Of a stretch of 64,000 nt of DNA, positions 35,406 to 47,019 are shown piece after piece. Source of the stretch: Tetradesmus obliquus (Eukaryota; Chlorophyta; Chlorophyceae; Sphaeropleales; Scenedesmaceae); contig CP126191.1 in assembly GCA_030272155.1 (NCBI GenBank), positions 6,718,501 to 6,782,500 of the forward strand, given 5' to 3'. A program made the position numbers and the translations under genes. A model generated the notes under the pieces. The model made no database searches, had not been told where the DNA came from, and saw nothing but the letters and a program-made list of their open reading frames with translations. Positions within the stretch are counted from its first letter, which is position 1, and every line of letters begins with the position of its first letter.

Positions 35406-38400
35406 TCAGTAGTCCTTGAAGACTGCCACCTCCACCACACCCTTCACGTCCTTGATGTCAATCAGGGTCTGCGGCAGCAGCAGCAGCAACAGCAGCAGCA
35501 ACACGTTGTCAGCAAGAGATTGCACTGCATTGCTATCTACCAGCACCTACTGCCGGCACGACATGCAGTTGTCAGCTCGCACGCACGTGCCCGCATGCCA
35601 GTGCAGCAGTCACAGCAGAGCATGCAGCACCTGCCCAAGCTACACAGCACACCACGCAGCCTCCATTCACCTGGCCGGTGGGCTCATCATCGATGCCGAT
35701 CGCCATGATGGCCTCCTCGTTGCGGCTGGTGCGGCACACCGTCATGAAGCTGATGTTGATGTTGCTCTTGGCCAGCGCCATGCCCACGTTGCCCACGATA
35801 CCCGGCTGGTCGCGCTGCCTGCACAGCAGCACGCTGCCCTGCATGGCCAGCTCCACATCAAAGCCGCCGACCTTGGTCAGGTAGGGCGTGCCGTTCTTGA
35901 CGCCACCCTCCACGTAGATGCGGCCCGTCTTGTCTACGGCTGCAGAGAACACGGCCTTGCCGGTGCCCAGCGCCACGCTCAGCGAGCTCAGCACGTCGCT
36001 GCGGTGAGAAGAATAAGGCAGCGCAGAAGATGCAGGTGCTGTGAGCTACGGTTCTAGTGTGTCCAGCAGCGGTTGTGGCGCCCAGCGCCACGCTCAGCGA
36101 GCTCAGCACGTCGCTGTAGGAAAGCAGGGCAGGCAGCAGTGCAGGACAGAAGCGGGGCTGTGAGCTGTAGGTACCTGGCATGTGCGGCAGCAGGCTGCAC
36201 GCTGCCCCCTGCTCAGCACGTCGCTGCCGTAGAGAGAAGCAGTGCAGAAGGCGGCTCAGAAACAGATGCAGGGCTGTGAGCTAGGAGGATGGTGTACACA
36301 GCAGCTAGCGATGGCCATTTGCAGCTGCTCGGTGGCTGCTGAAGCTATAGCTACTCGGGCCTAGAACTGCCACAGCAGTGTCCGTCTGCCAACCACGCAA
36401 CAGGTACTGAACGCCTGGCTACTAGATCACCAATCATCAACCCCCCAGCACCATATGCTAGCAGCCGCCGCCCGCGCACCTGCCGTCTGTGCGGATGGTG
36501 ACCTCGCTGATGCGCAGGCCGCGGTTCTTTGCCAGCAGGTCTGCGTTGACCAGGTTGACGTTGCTGGTGGTGATCTGCTCCAAGATGCCCTTGATGACCA
36601 TGGCGCGCAGCAGGCGCGTGTCAAGGTCGTCACCGCGCGGGCTGCTGTAGCAGATGGAGATGTCGGAGAAGCCCTGGTCGGACACCAGCGTCACCGCGGC
36701 CTGCGCAGAGTTGCAGATCACAGGCAGGAGTATGACAACATATCCATTTAGATATATATTGAGGTGACTGCTACCATCAGGGAGACAGCTGACTGAAATT
36801 ACAGATGCTGTGTGGCTCAGCCCCTGGTCCACATTGCAGGTGCTGTGTGGCTCAGCCCCTGGTCCACATTGCAGATGCTGTGTGGCTCAGCCCCTGGTCC
36901 ACATTGCAGGTGCTGTGTGGCTCAGCCCCTGGTCCACATTGCAGATCAGCACCCGTGTGGCTCAGCCCCTGGTCCACAGCGATCAGCACCCGTGTCGTGC
37001 AGGTGCTCCGCTGCACCTCACCACAGCACCTCCCCATGCTCACGCATAATCAACCCTGGATGCCGTCCCGCTGCCACCTCAGCTGCTGCTGCCAGTGCCA
37101 CATCAACTGCTGCTGCTGCAGCGCCCCACCCACCTTGCCCAGGCCCTCAGACAGCGCCACATATGGAGCCAGCTCGCGCAGCACCTCGGCTGACACCAGC
37201 GGCGCGTTGACGGCTGTGGAGGACAGTTTGCCCTGCAGCGCATCAATGACCGCCTCAGCCACCTCTGTGGACACGCCCTCCTGCGCCTCAGTGGTGGAGG
37301 CGCCCAGGTGGGGCGTGCAGATCACGTTGGGCCTGCATGGCGCGGCGGCAGCAGCAGCAGCAGCAGCAGACGAGGAGGATAAGATACGAAGGTTTACAGA
37401 CAGGGCACTAACAGATAAGTGTGGGCCAATGCAGCAAAATTAAATGCAGCGCTGGTGCGGCAAGCAGGACTTGAGGGCGGGTGGGGGCTGAGAGCGATGT
37501 CTCTGACAACTGCTGCTGCAGCACGCCCCATGCACAAAGCAAGTGCTTGCCCATCTTGAGACTGCGCATCATGGGCTACTGCCTCAAGCACACACCCCAA
37601 ACCTCAAGCTGCGGGAACTGCGCGCGGCCGATTGCAGAGGGCTGACAGGAACACTGCCAGTGGAGTTCGGGTGAGCTGCGGGCGCAGTTTTACGCGTTAG
37701 GCGCCTTTCATCACACTGCATAACAACAGCCAGCCTGTGCTGTGCTGTGCTGTATCTTACTCTTCTTACCTGCCAATCAGCGGGTGGCCCTCAAAGGCAG
37801 GCGGCTCCTCCTCAAACACGTCCAGCGCAGCAGACGCCACAATGCCGGCGTCCAGCGCGCGTGCCAGCGCATCATCGTCAATCACGCCGCCACGCGCCAC
37901 GTTGATGATGCGCGCGCCCTTCTTCATCTTGGCGAATGCGGCGTCGTTGAACATCTTCTTGGTGCCTGCGGGGCGGCAATGCGATGACGTGGGTGTGGTG
38001 TGTATGTGTGTCAAGGACTGTGCTGGAACAAGCAGAAGCTTGCACTGGTTCAGCCAGTATCACTCGCAGGCAGCTGTGATGTGTGGGAGCTGCAGCCGAC
38101 ACCAGCAACTGGATGCCTAGGAGGCAGCCTGCTCCTAAAGCGTGTGCAACGGAGTCGCCTAGCAGTAGGCCATAGAAGGCTGGCTACCATGTATGGCAAA
38201 TACGCCTGACAGTACAACCCTTCCCTGCTCTCCCTGCTGCTGCTGTGGCTTTCCTCACACCTGTCCGGAATTGCCTGGCCACCACAATTCACCACACCGC
38301 ACGCACCTGGTGTGAGCGGCATGTGCAGGCTGAAGAAGTCACCAATCTGCAGCGCCTCGTCAAAGCTGACCAGCCGCACGCCCTGCGCGCGAGCCTTCTC

Positions 38401-40740
38401 CTCACTGGCATAAGGATCGTAAGCCGTCACGATCATGCCCAGGCCACGCGCACGGCGTGCCACCTCGCCACCCACCTAGCCACGACGCAGCAGCATACAC
38501 AGACAGACGGAAGCGGTTGGTTGTACTACAGGGAGTGTGTGCGATTAGGCGAGCTGGGGCGGTGTAGCACGCATGCGTGCAGGGTTATTAGCTCCAGTGT
38601 GACCCGCTGCTCCTTGGCACCTTGTACGGCTGCTGCTGCTCGCAGCTCCATGCGCACTGCACCATCTTCCTCCACATGCTGCTGCTGCTGCTGCTGTGCT
38701 TGCACCGCCACAGCCATCTTCTCCACGTGCTGCTGCTGCTGCTGCTGCCCCATCACGCCCCTCATGTCCCCCCCACCTTGCCCAAACCCATGATGGCCAT
38801 ACTGCTGCTGTTTGAAGCCCTGCACGCACTTCCTCTACATGCGCTACATGTGCTGCCGCCCCATCACCCCTCACCTTGCCGAAGCCCATGATGGCCAGGG
38901 TCTTGTCCACCAGGCTCACGCCCACGTACTTGTTGCGCTCCCACTTGCCCGCCTTCATGGACGCGTCAGCCTGGCTCACGTTGCGCGACAGCGTGCACAG
39001 CAGCGCGATGCCGTGCTCTGCGGCAGCCACGGTGTTGGCGGTGGGTGCGTTCACCACCAGGCAGCCGTACTGCGAGAGACAGCAGCAGCACAACAAAGAC
39101 AGCGTCGGGCTCGACTGCCGCATGCAGTCACCATTTCTGCACGATTTATGCCAGCAGCATTGGCACTTCCACATGCCGAACGCCATATGCTGCATTTAGC
39201 GCTGTTGTTTGCACACAAAGCGTGCTCCTGGCAAAGTCAAGCACATACTCTGTCTCGTCCTCGGCCACATGTCACTGGGCGCCCCTGCCCTGCCACCCAC
39301 CTCTGTGGCTGCTGCCAGGTCCACGTTGTCCACGCCCACACCGGCGCGGCCCACCACCTTGAGCCGGCCCTTGGCTGCCTCAAACACCTGGCGCGTCACC
39401 TGCAGCAGCAGCAGCAGCAGCAGCAGCAGGGGGGTGGCAGCACAATGCATGTTGGCGATGGTGTTGTGGCGCAGAGCAGGCTACTGGAGCGACACACGCC
39501 GCCCTCGCTGGCATACCCACACAGGTAATAGACGGCACACCCAGCACAGCTCGCAAACAGAGCAGCACACAGGTGGCTGCCAACGCATGCAGCATCATGG
39601 TTACGGCTCCACAGACTGCTATGCTTGTTAGAATAGCACGCCACACATCAGCAAGTGCGCCCAAGAAGACGATCGACTAGATCATAGGCGTACCTTGGTT
39701 GCGCTGCGCACGATGAGTGCGTCGCTCTGCGCCACCTTGGCGTACAGCTCCTCGGGGGTCATGCTGTACGCGCAGTCCACATTGGCCACCTTCTCCAACA
39801 TCTCCAGGCCTGACAGTGAGAGCAAGAAACATCACACACATATGCGCAGTGTCTGAGGGTCGGGGAAGGGAGAGACGTTTGCAGAAGCGGTTACTGGCAC
39901 GGCCTGCGTCAAGGAGATGGCTGGTGCTGCTGCCGTGCTGCACGGTCTAGCTAAGCAAGACAGCTGCATCTGGCAACACCGACATGCTTGCAGCCAGTGT
40001 CTGGTGCTGCCACAGTGAGCGACACGCCAGCTGGCACCCTTGCAGCTGCTGTGCTGTTGGAAGGGTTTTACTGCAGCTGCAGGCCTTGACAACCGGTTTT
40101 TAAAGATTCCTTTAGATCTTGTGCAGAGGTAGAGACGTTGATGGCATCTTGTGTGCAGCACACAGCTGTGCTTGCTGCTCCCGGAATCTGATGGCCGCTG
40201 CATCTCAGTTGCTGAAGAACCACACTGAACAAAGCCGCGTTGCTGTGAGATCAACATGCAGAACAACTATGCACTCAGTTCGCTGCTGCTGAGGCGCTAA
40301 CACGTGGGGGGCTGCTCGTCTCGGCATCACACGCCAGAGACCACGTTTGTCACAGCCGGCGCAGGCACTCCTGACCGCTGCGACACCGTTATAAATCTCA
40401 CCTGCACCACCGAGCTTCTCTGCCACCAGCACCGTGGGCTTGGCTGCCCCGCCAGCTGCACAACCAAAACGGCATGTTCAGTCTGGTTGATCACTGCTGC
40501 AGCGCGACCAGGCGATGAACATAGTTGTGTTTTACCTACCTGCTGCAGATGCCATGTTTCTTGCTGTCCTGAACGGCCGGATCAAGGGAGCGGGAGCTCT
40601 GAAAGCCTGTGCACACAGCCGGAAGTAATGATCTTAACACAAGCTGCAGTGTAAGGCAATACAGCTCAACTCAGCAGCAACAAATGACAGAAGTTCACCT
40701 TAGGTCCTGCACAAAGCTGTGTCTTAGACTGGAGGTGCAT
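35406..40740 (-). CDS. PGDH: Plastid D-3-phosphoglycerate dehydrogenase
   Basis: Oxidises 3-phosphoglycerate with NAD+ to 3-phosphohydroxypyruvate, the first step of the phosphorylated serine pathway. Twelve minus-strand exons: 40740-40699, 40606-40540, 40455-40402, 39809-39694, 39399-39301, 39069-38875, 38475-38307, 37965-37770, 37332-37134, 36700-36480, 35998-35671, 35468-35406; 582 aa. Motifs: RAGVGVDN (111-118), dinucleotide-binding GFGKVGG (188-194), catalytic Arg272 (NVARGG), a Glu in FEEEPP (299-301) and His321 (CTPHLGAS). The C-terminus holds the intervening and ACT regulatory domains ([15 protein letters not shown]). The first two exons encode a transit-like peptide ([14 protein letters not shown], then [17 protein letters not shown]). 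This start is inferred; the alternative ATG at 40555 gives a form without it. Exon edges are duplicated in introns 6 and 10, and intron 9 carries a minisatellite. Confidence 0.95.
35966..36225 (-). repeat. Triplicated ACT-exon 3' splice site
   Basis: A 35-bp block identical at 35966-36000 and 36081-36115, with a shorter copy (15 bp) at 36211-36225. On the gene strand each copy is AG followed by CGACGTGCTGAGC, preceded by a pyrimidine run, so three acceptor sites are present. The copy at 35998 leads into the real ACT exon of PGDH. Confidence 0.93.
36805..36990. repeat. 35-bp minisatellite in PGDH intron 9
   Basis: Four near-perfect tandem units containing TGTGGCTCAGCCCCTGGTCC, then a fifth degenerate unit. 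Units alternate between starting ATGCTG and GTGCTG, which implies amplification as a 70-bp dimer. Lies wholly inside the intron between exons 9 and 10. Confidence 0.95.
38748..38897 (-). repeat. Tandem duplication of the PGDH exon 6 end and donor
   Basis: CACCTTGCCCAAACCCATGA near 38774 is a diverged copy of the real exon-6 edge near 38872 (CACCTTGCCGAAGCCCATGA), with a shared flank (GCCCCATCAC) and a period near 100 bp. On the gene strand it recreates GGCAAG|GTGG inside intron 6. Confidence 0.8.
39401..39430 (-). repeat. CTG tract before PGDH exon 5 acceptor
   Basis: On the gene strand about nine CTG units run directly into the acceptor CTGCAG of exon 5 (exon starts at 39399). Appears as CAG repeats on the plus strand. 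Confidence 0.9.
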
Positions 40741-41712
40741 GCTCAGGGCTGCTGCAATAACAGAGGTGCAGGTAACTCTGTGCTGACTCTGCGACCCCAC
40801 AGAGAGCAGTGATGATACAGCGTACTTTTGAAGCACCTAACTGGATCCAAATCCAGCCTGGGAGGTGTGTGCGCCCACCAGTTGTTATGTTCCTTGTTAG
40901 TACACGCGAAACGTGGCAACGGCCTATCTTTTGAACGGCTGCTGCCTGGAACTTTCAATGAAAACAACAGCTTATCTAAAGTAGCAGATGATTCCAGCGA
41001 ATCAGTCAGTGTGAAGTTTCGCTTCTTGCCGTAACGCTTCGTCACCCGTGGTCACCCAGCTGTTAGATGTGCGCTGCGGACCTGCAGTCTCAGGTGAGGA
41101 GCACCATCCAAAACTGCATACAACTGCAGCGTGTAATCCGTCTTCTCAAATCAGTGACGATCCAGCACCTGGCGGGTGACAAAGAATATGCAGCTGGCAC
41201 ATGAGGGGCATGGGCTGCAGCCAGCATGCTGCCGCAAATTCAGTAAAAAGAAAGTTGCCGATTGCATTCATCACAAGCATAAGCATGATGCAACATAATT
41301 CAGTGCTTACATGCATGAGGCGCGCCTCCTCCATGGCTGAACCGTCTTGACCTATTTAAAACTACCTGCTACCGGCACTAGCATGCCGCTGCAGCGGCAA
41401 TGTCGTGATGCCAACCGCACGCTAGCTAGCCTATAAGCTGAATGCACTAGCTCTGGAACAGGATGTACTGGCAGTATATACACCTCAGCCTGCACAAAGC
41501 CCCGCTGTTTCTCCACAGGCACTTCTGCAGTGCTGTTGCTATAAGCAGACAGCTCCTGAGTGCGCTTGCACAGCATATAACATGCTCCGGCAGCTGGGTT
41601 GAAACCTCCCATATTGCAGCCGCGTAGGACTGCAACTTGCCATTGAATGGCTGTGCGTTCTCAAACGCATTCACAGCACCCTCACAGCACCCACATCAAC
41701 CAGCACATGACA
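40741..41712. other. Intergenic between tandem minus-strand genes
   Basis: 972 bp holding the PGDH promoter and the RBM5-like gene 3' UTR. TTACA at 41307-41311 (TGTAA on the minus strand) lies about 400 nt past the RBM5-like stop. A short frame on the minus strand starting at 41334 (MEEARLMH then a GTAAGC donor) was considered as an alternative first exon of PGDH but does not look like a transit peptide. Confidence 0.45.
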
Positions 41713-44700
41713 TCAGCCCGGCTGCTGCGCTGCCCGCTGTGCCCACTTCGACTTGTACACCACCCCTTGCACAGACCCCGCAGCAACCACCTGCGCTGCA
41801 GGCAGCGGCGCAGCGCCTGTGCTTGGCAGCGGTGCTGCACCAGTGCCAGGCAGTGCACCTATCCCGGGCTTGCCAGGCATGAGCTGCTGCTGCTTCTGCT
41901 GCGCGGCCTTGTTCTGCTGCTGCTGCTGTCGCTCGCGTGCCGCCTTTGCAGCCGCCAGCCGCTTCTGCTCCTCCTCGCGCTCCTGTAGGGGCCACAGCAG
42001 GGTGAGCAGCAGCAGGGTGAGCAGCGTGTTGGCAGCTTGCAGCAAGGTGGTATGTGCGCTGTGTGCGTTAAAGCACGTGGGGTCTAGGGACCAGCCTGCG
42101 GAAATATGCTGGAACACAATGCTGGATACTTTGTGCGTAGGTGAGAACGGGCGGAAAGACAACAGTGCTTGCTCCATCCTGCTACACCTGCTGCAGGCAG
42201 CGCAGGGGTGCATTGCTGCGCCTCACCTTGGCAAGCGCTGCAGCTGCCAGCAGCCCTTCACGGTTGTACTGCGGCGCAGAGCCAATCACAGCACGCCGCC
42301 GCTTGTCAGCAGCCGCAGCTGGCTTCTGCTGCAGTTGCTGCTGCTGCTGCTGCCCCTGTTGCTGCGGCTGCTGTTGTAGCTGCTGCTGTGGTTGCTGTTG
42401 TACCTGCTCTACCTGCTGCACCTGCTGTCCTTGCTGCTGCTGCTGCTGTTCAGCACCAACAGCGTTGTACTGCCCTGTAGCATGGTCATACTTGTACCAC
42501 TGGCTGGTGCTGTGGTGGTAGTACAGCTGCGACTTGGCATCGTAATAGTAGCCAGACTTTGCATCATACCAGTAGCCTGAGGAGGGCTGGTACTCAAAGC
42601 CAGCCTGGGTGAGCGCCTGAATGGTGGCAGCATCTACGCCAGCAGCAGCGGCTGCAGCAGCTGACTCGCTGCTAGGCCCTGCACCTGCTGCTGCTGCTGC
42701 TGCTGCTGCTGCAGGCGCTGCTGCTGGTGCCGTTGCCGCAGCCGGCGCAGCTGACGTGTGCTGTGTAGCTGCTGTAGCAGCAGCTGTATCACCGCCTGCT
42801 GCTGCAGCGCTGGCAGCAGGCTGCTCCTGCTCTTTTTGCTTGCTGCTGCTGCTGCCGCCGCTGCTTCCATCCAGCACAGCTGCCACATCAAACTCCTTCG
42901 GCTTCCAACCCAGCGGCCCAGCTGCTGCTGCCCGCCTGCCCCCGCTAGCACCTGCTGCTGCTGCTGCTGGTCCTGCTGCCGCACGAATAGCAGCTACAGC
43001 AAGCGCGGCGCCTGGCACCGCGGCATCTGCATCGCCAGGCTGCGCTGCTGCTGCTGCTCCCAGCAGCCTGTCCTTGGCCTTTGCGTAGCAGATGCGCAGC
43101 GGCATCCTCTGGCCCTGCAGCACCTTGCCGTTGCAGGCCATCATGACCTTGCCTGCCTCAGCAATGCTGCCCAGCTCCACAAATGCAAAGCCGCGCGGCG
43201 CACCTGAGCAGCGCAGATGTTGCCGGGCAGTCAGCGACACAGCTGGTGATGAGCAAGGTGCATGCATGGCGGATCACTGCTGATGTCCAACACAGCACGG
43301 TGCAGAGTTGCATGGTGCATTGGCATCAGGAAATGCAGTATACACCTACCAACAGGCCTGGCTGGCAACATCCCAAACCACCTGAATTATGCCGTGTACC
43401 ATTGAACAGGCCTGGCTGGCATAACACCAGGCAGACAGCGCAAGGACACAAGAAGCACAGCTCCAAGCTGCAAAGTGACTGAACAGCCGTATTCGATCAA
43501 ACGCCCCAGGTGTATCCGCAACATCTGCAGTGTTTGGGCTGGGGCTGCTCACCAGTGTACTTGTCCTTGATGACGCGCATGTCCACGATGTTGGGCTCCA
43601 CTGCTGCCAGCAACTCATACAACGCCTCCTCACTGCGGCAGCAGCAGCAGAACAGGCAGCAACAAAACAGGCAGTAGGGTAGGCACAACCGTTGCTGCGA
43701 CACAACTGCACAGCTCACGCACAGGCACGTACGCCAGGAACACCATGTGGCACATGCCAAATGTGCGCGAGACGTTCCTGCTCATTGCAGACAGATTGCT
43801 GCTGCTGTTGCAGGCAACATCGACAACCGTGCTGGTCAGCGGCATCTGCTACCAAAGCCATAGCAGCAAGCGGTGTACGGCAAGCGGCGGCTCGCTGCGC
43901 ACCTCGCTTGTGGCTCCAAGCCGGACACTTTGAGGATGTTGCTGGGCTCGTTCAGATCAGCGGTCACCCGCCGCGGGTTGGCAGGGCGCGCAGTGTAGCA
44001 GTGGTAGCATTCCAGCCGCCTGCGCAGCAGCAAGCAGCATCAATAGCGGCAAACGCGCACACTTGCTCTAACGTGTCGGACATACAGCAGCTCACAGTCG
44101 AACTTATTGCAAGTGGAAACCACACCCACTCTCTGCTCAGCACTGCATGGCAGCTGCCAGCCAAGCATGTCCCTCACCGTGCAAAGTTCACGGCGCTGCA
44201 CATGTCACAGATCCAGTCCAGCGCTGCCGCGCCGCCTGCGTCACCGCCCCCTCTGCTTGGCGCGCCGTGGCTGTAGTCCAGCAGCAGCCGCCGCCCGCCC
44301 ATGGCCAGGTCGTAGCGCTGCTCCGACTCCATCAGCACGCGCGCATCATCCACGCTGGCAAAGTCCTGCAGAGGTTGCAGTCAAAGGTTAACGGACAAGA
44401 GGCAGGTGTGATTCCAGAAAACAACTGTGATCAACAGTCGACATGCACCGGCACACACAAAAGACGATGTGCTCGCCAGAACACTGCCCAGTCAGCGCAG
44501 TACCGCTCCTAAGGCATGCGCTGCGCAAGCAAACAAACACAGCTGCTACAAGCAAAACAATCCCCTGGCGCAACATGCCCCGCGGCCTCACCACGAACGC
44601 CATGCCCCTGCTGTTGCCGGACAGCCTGTCACGCAGCACCTTGACGCTCTGGACGTTGGGGAACGCTGCGACATATGAACAGCAGCAGCAGCAGCAAGCG

Positions 44701-46573
44701 CCATGTCAGATGTCAGCAACAGCATCAGCAGCAGATGTGATGATGTGGTCCCCGGCACAGCTCCACTGCACAGCTCCACTACACAAGTCGACATGCAAAC
44801 AGAGGCATATGGTAGACCATGCTGCTGGATGGATGTGGTTGTGGTGGTTGCTGCTGCTGCTGCTACAAGGGAGCACGTGCTCTGCAGGGCTACGCCCGCA
44901 ACATGCCCGCCAACCGCCAACCACCTGCAAACAGGTGTTGCACGTCTGCCTCGTCTGCGTCATCCGGCAGCCCCTGCACACACACAGCACGCGAAGCAGC
45001 ACAGATGTGTTATTGCCTGTCGCTACAGCAGCCAGCTGCGACCTCGGCAGCACCTGTGTCAGCAGCACAAGCCAGCAAAGGCTCCAGCCCCGCATACATA
45101 TCCTCGTGCACTAGCAAGACTACAAAACAGTAGCGGCAGGGATGCCAAGGTGAAACGTGTTGACAAACATGGCTCGCTGCCCTTGCCCTTGCATGCTGTC
45201 AGCAACTCTTGCCCTGTCACCCTCACCTTGACAAACACGCTGGCAGTGGCTGCCTCGCTGCCTCGAGAGCGGCGGCCCCACTCCTCTCGTTCGCCGTCCC
45301 AATCACCATCGCTGCCCCTGCTCCTGCCCCTGCTCCTGCTGCTGTCCCTGCCCCAATCGTCTTCCCACTGCCTGTCACCCCACTCTGGAGCTACCAGCGC
45401 AGCTGGCAGCAAGCCGCCTGCATCTGCAGCACCAGCACGGCAGCGCGGCAGTCAGAGAAGCGGCTACACATCATGTTTTATGCATAGCAGGCATAGCACG
45501 GCAGCAGCGCCGGTGCCGCCGCAGCCACAAAGCGCTTACAGATTGCTTGTAACGACTTCATGTGGCAAAGCAGCATGCACAGCTGCGCGGACCTTCCTGC
45601 AAGCATATTCAAGCTCAAGCGGGCAGGCTGCACACAGGAGGGGCTGCTCAACAGTAACGGTTCTGTTACACGTGCGAACAACATGTGGGCACTAACACAA
45701 AGCTTCAACAGCAACCCACCCTCTGCCAGCCGCCAGGGTGGCAGGCCCCCAGGGACGGCCGCCTCAGCCAGCCCAGGGGGCCCCCACTGGCCGCCAGGCA
45801 GCAGCCCAGGCGCTGCAGCAAGCCCCTCGAAACCTGGCGAGTGCAGCGCAGGGTTGGCAGCATGCGGCGAGCCAGCCAGTCAACAAGCAGTAGCCAACCG
45901 CTGCATACCCTGGGCTGACGGAGTCCTGTTATTAATCTGTGCTTGTTGTTGTGTGTGTGGTGTGTCAGGGAGCACCACACCACCCACAGCTGCCTGAGCA
46001 GCTGGTTTGGCCGAAGCCGGCATCATGCAGGTGCGGTGAGATCTGCAGCTGCTGCTGTGCCTCAGCAGCTCCAGGGACAGGGCACGAGGCCAAGCACTGC
46101 CAGTGCTGCAGTGCGCTGCCATTACCAGGGGGCCAGCCTCCATGGCGGTCATGATGCTCGCGCCTGCCGCTTGGTGAGTCGTAGTAACGGCCACGGCTCC
46201 TGCTCCTGCTGCGGGACCTGTGCCTGCTCCTGCTCCTGCTGCTGCTGCGGCGGGGAGGCCTGTAGTCCCTGTCTCGAGACCTGTGGCGCCTGCCCCTGCT
46301 GCGACTCCTGCTGCGGCTTCTGCTGCTGCCCCTACAGACCAGATGTGTAGCACAGTGTTATGCAGCTGCTGCATGTTCTGCTTGGGCCAGGCATGCGCTG
46401 ATCCTGCCGCTTTCGGCAGCTGGAGAGCGTTTGGTATTGCTGCATGATGGGTGAGTGCCAGGAGGCTGTGCAGATGAGGCTATAAACCTGCAAGGAGGCA
46501 GGCTGGCCCACCTTATCCTTCTGCCTGTGCTGTCTACGCTGTCTGGGGAGCTCTCTCGGCTACCCCGCCCCAT
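41713..46573 (-). CDS. RBM5/SUA-type splicing regulator (RS, RRM, ZnF, RRM, OCRE)
   Basis: Nuclear alternative-splicing factor of 777 aa. Minus-strand exons: 46573-46512, 46331-46126, 45833-45720, 45423-45227, 44973-44925, 44665-44592, 44365-44178, 44019-43903, 43632-43553, 43203-42227, 41982-41713. Domains: an Arg/Ser-rich N-terminus (exon 2); RRM1 at about 190-270 (VFVKGLPDDADEADVQHLF, RGMAFV); RanBP2-type zinc finger WICDMC...CYHC (C287, C290, C301, C304); RRM2 at about 315-405 (ILKVSGLEP, RGFAFVEL); a long Ala-rich linker; OCRE at about 564-612 (GYWYDAKSGYYYDAK); then a Gln-rich charged tail ending KWAQRAAQQPG. This order is that of human RBM5/RBM10 and Arabidopsis SUA, which act on U2-stage 3' splice-site choice. 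The C-terminal G-patch of those proteins is not seen. It shares a 446-bp gap with the starch synthase gene. Confidence 0.93.
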
Positions 46574-47019
46574 GACAGCTGCTTCGATGGGCGGATCTTC
46601 AGAATTCTGTTATAGCAAGCAACACCGACCAGCTCACAATGTCTGCGAACACAGGGTGCCAACTGCATTCAGGCCCTCAATTTGAGGGTGCCTGGTTGAG
46701 TGCCAGCTCTGCGATCGCCGCAGCTACATCATAAACGCACACAAGGCATTCCCGCTACTGCTCCTTTTGACAACGGCGCATAGTGAACTCACTTCCCCTT
46801 GCCTTAAAACCTGTCTTTGGTGATGCTTGCGTGGACTCCAGAGTAGTGCAGGGACACGTCCGGCGCAGCATATCAGCTCAATTACTTGTTTGTGTGTTAC
46901 AATTGTCTCAATTGCTGTTGATCAGCCAAGGCGCATCGTAGTCCACGCGTTTCGGGTCTGTTTGCTGCCCCGGCAGAGAACACCGTTCTGTTAGGGTAGA
47001 CGTTCTAGCTGAGTCAGTA
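46574..47019. promoter_or_regulatory. 446-bp bidirectional promoter region
   Basis: Separates the start codons of the splicing factor (-) and starch synthase II (+). It must hold both promoters and 5' UTRs. Locally more AT-rich than the coding sequence (for example around 46860-46920). No named motif recognised. Confidence 0.55.

Noticed and set aside
36081..36115. An additional ACT-domain exon of PGDH
   Set aside because: Only the exon start is duplicated; beyond about 35 bp the sequence diverges and the frame does not code ACT residues.
36805..36990. Possible CRISPR array
   Set aside because: Units are directly adjacent with no unique spacers, and the DNA is a eukaryotic intron; it is a minisatellite.
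41287..41334. Alternative PGDH first exon reading MEEARLMH on the minus strand
   Set aside because: Acidic start unlike a transit peptide, about 590 bp further upstream; the exon at 40740-40699 joins in phase with a better sequence.
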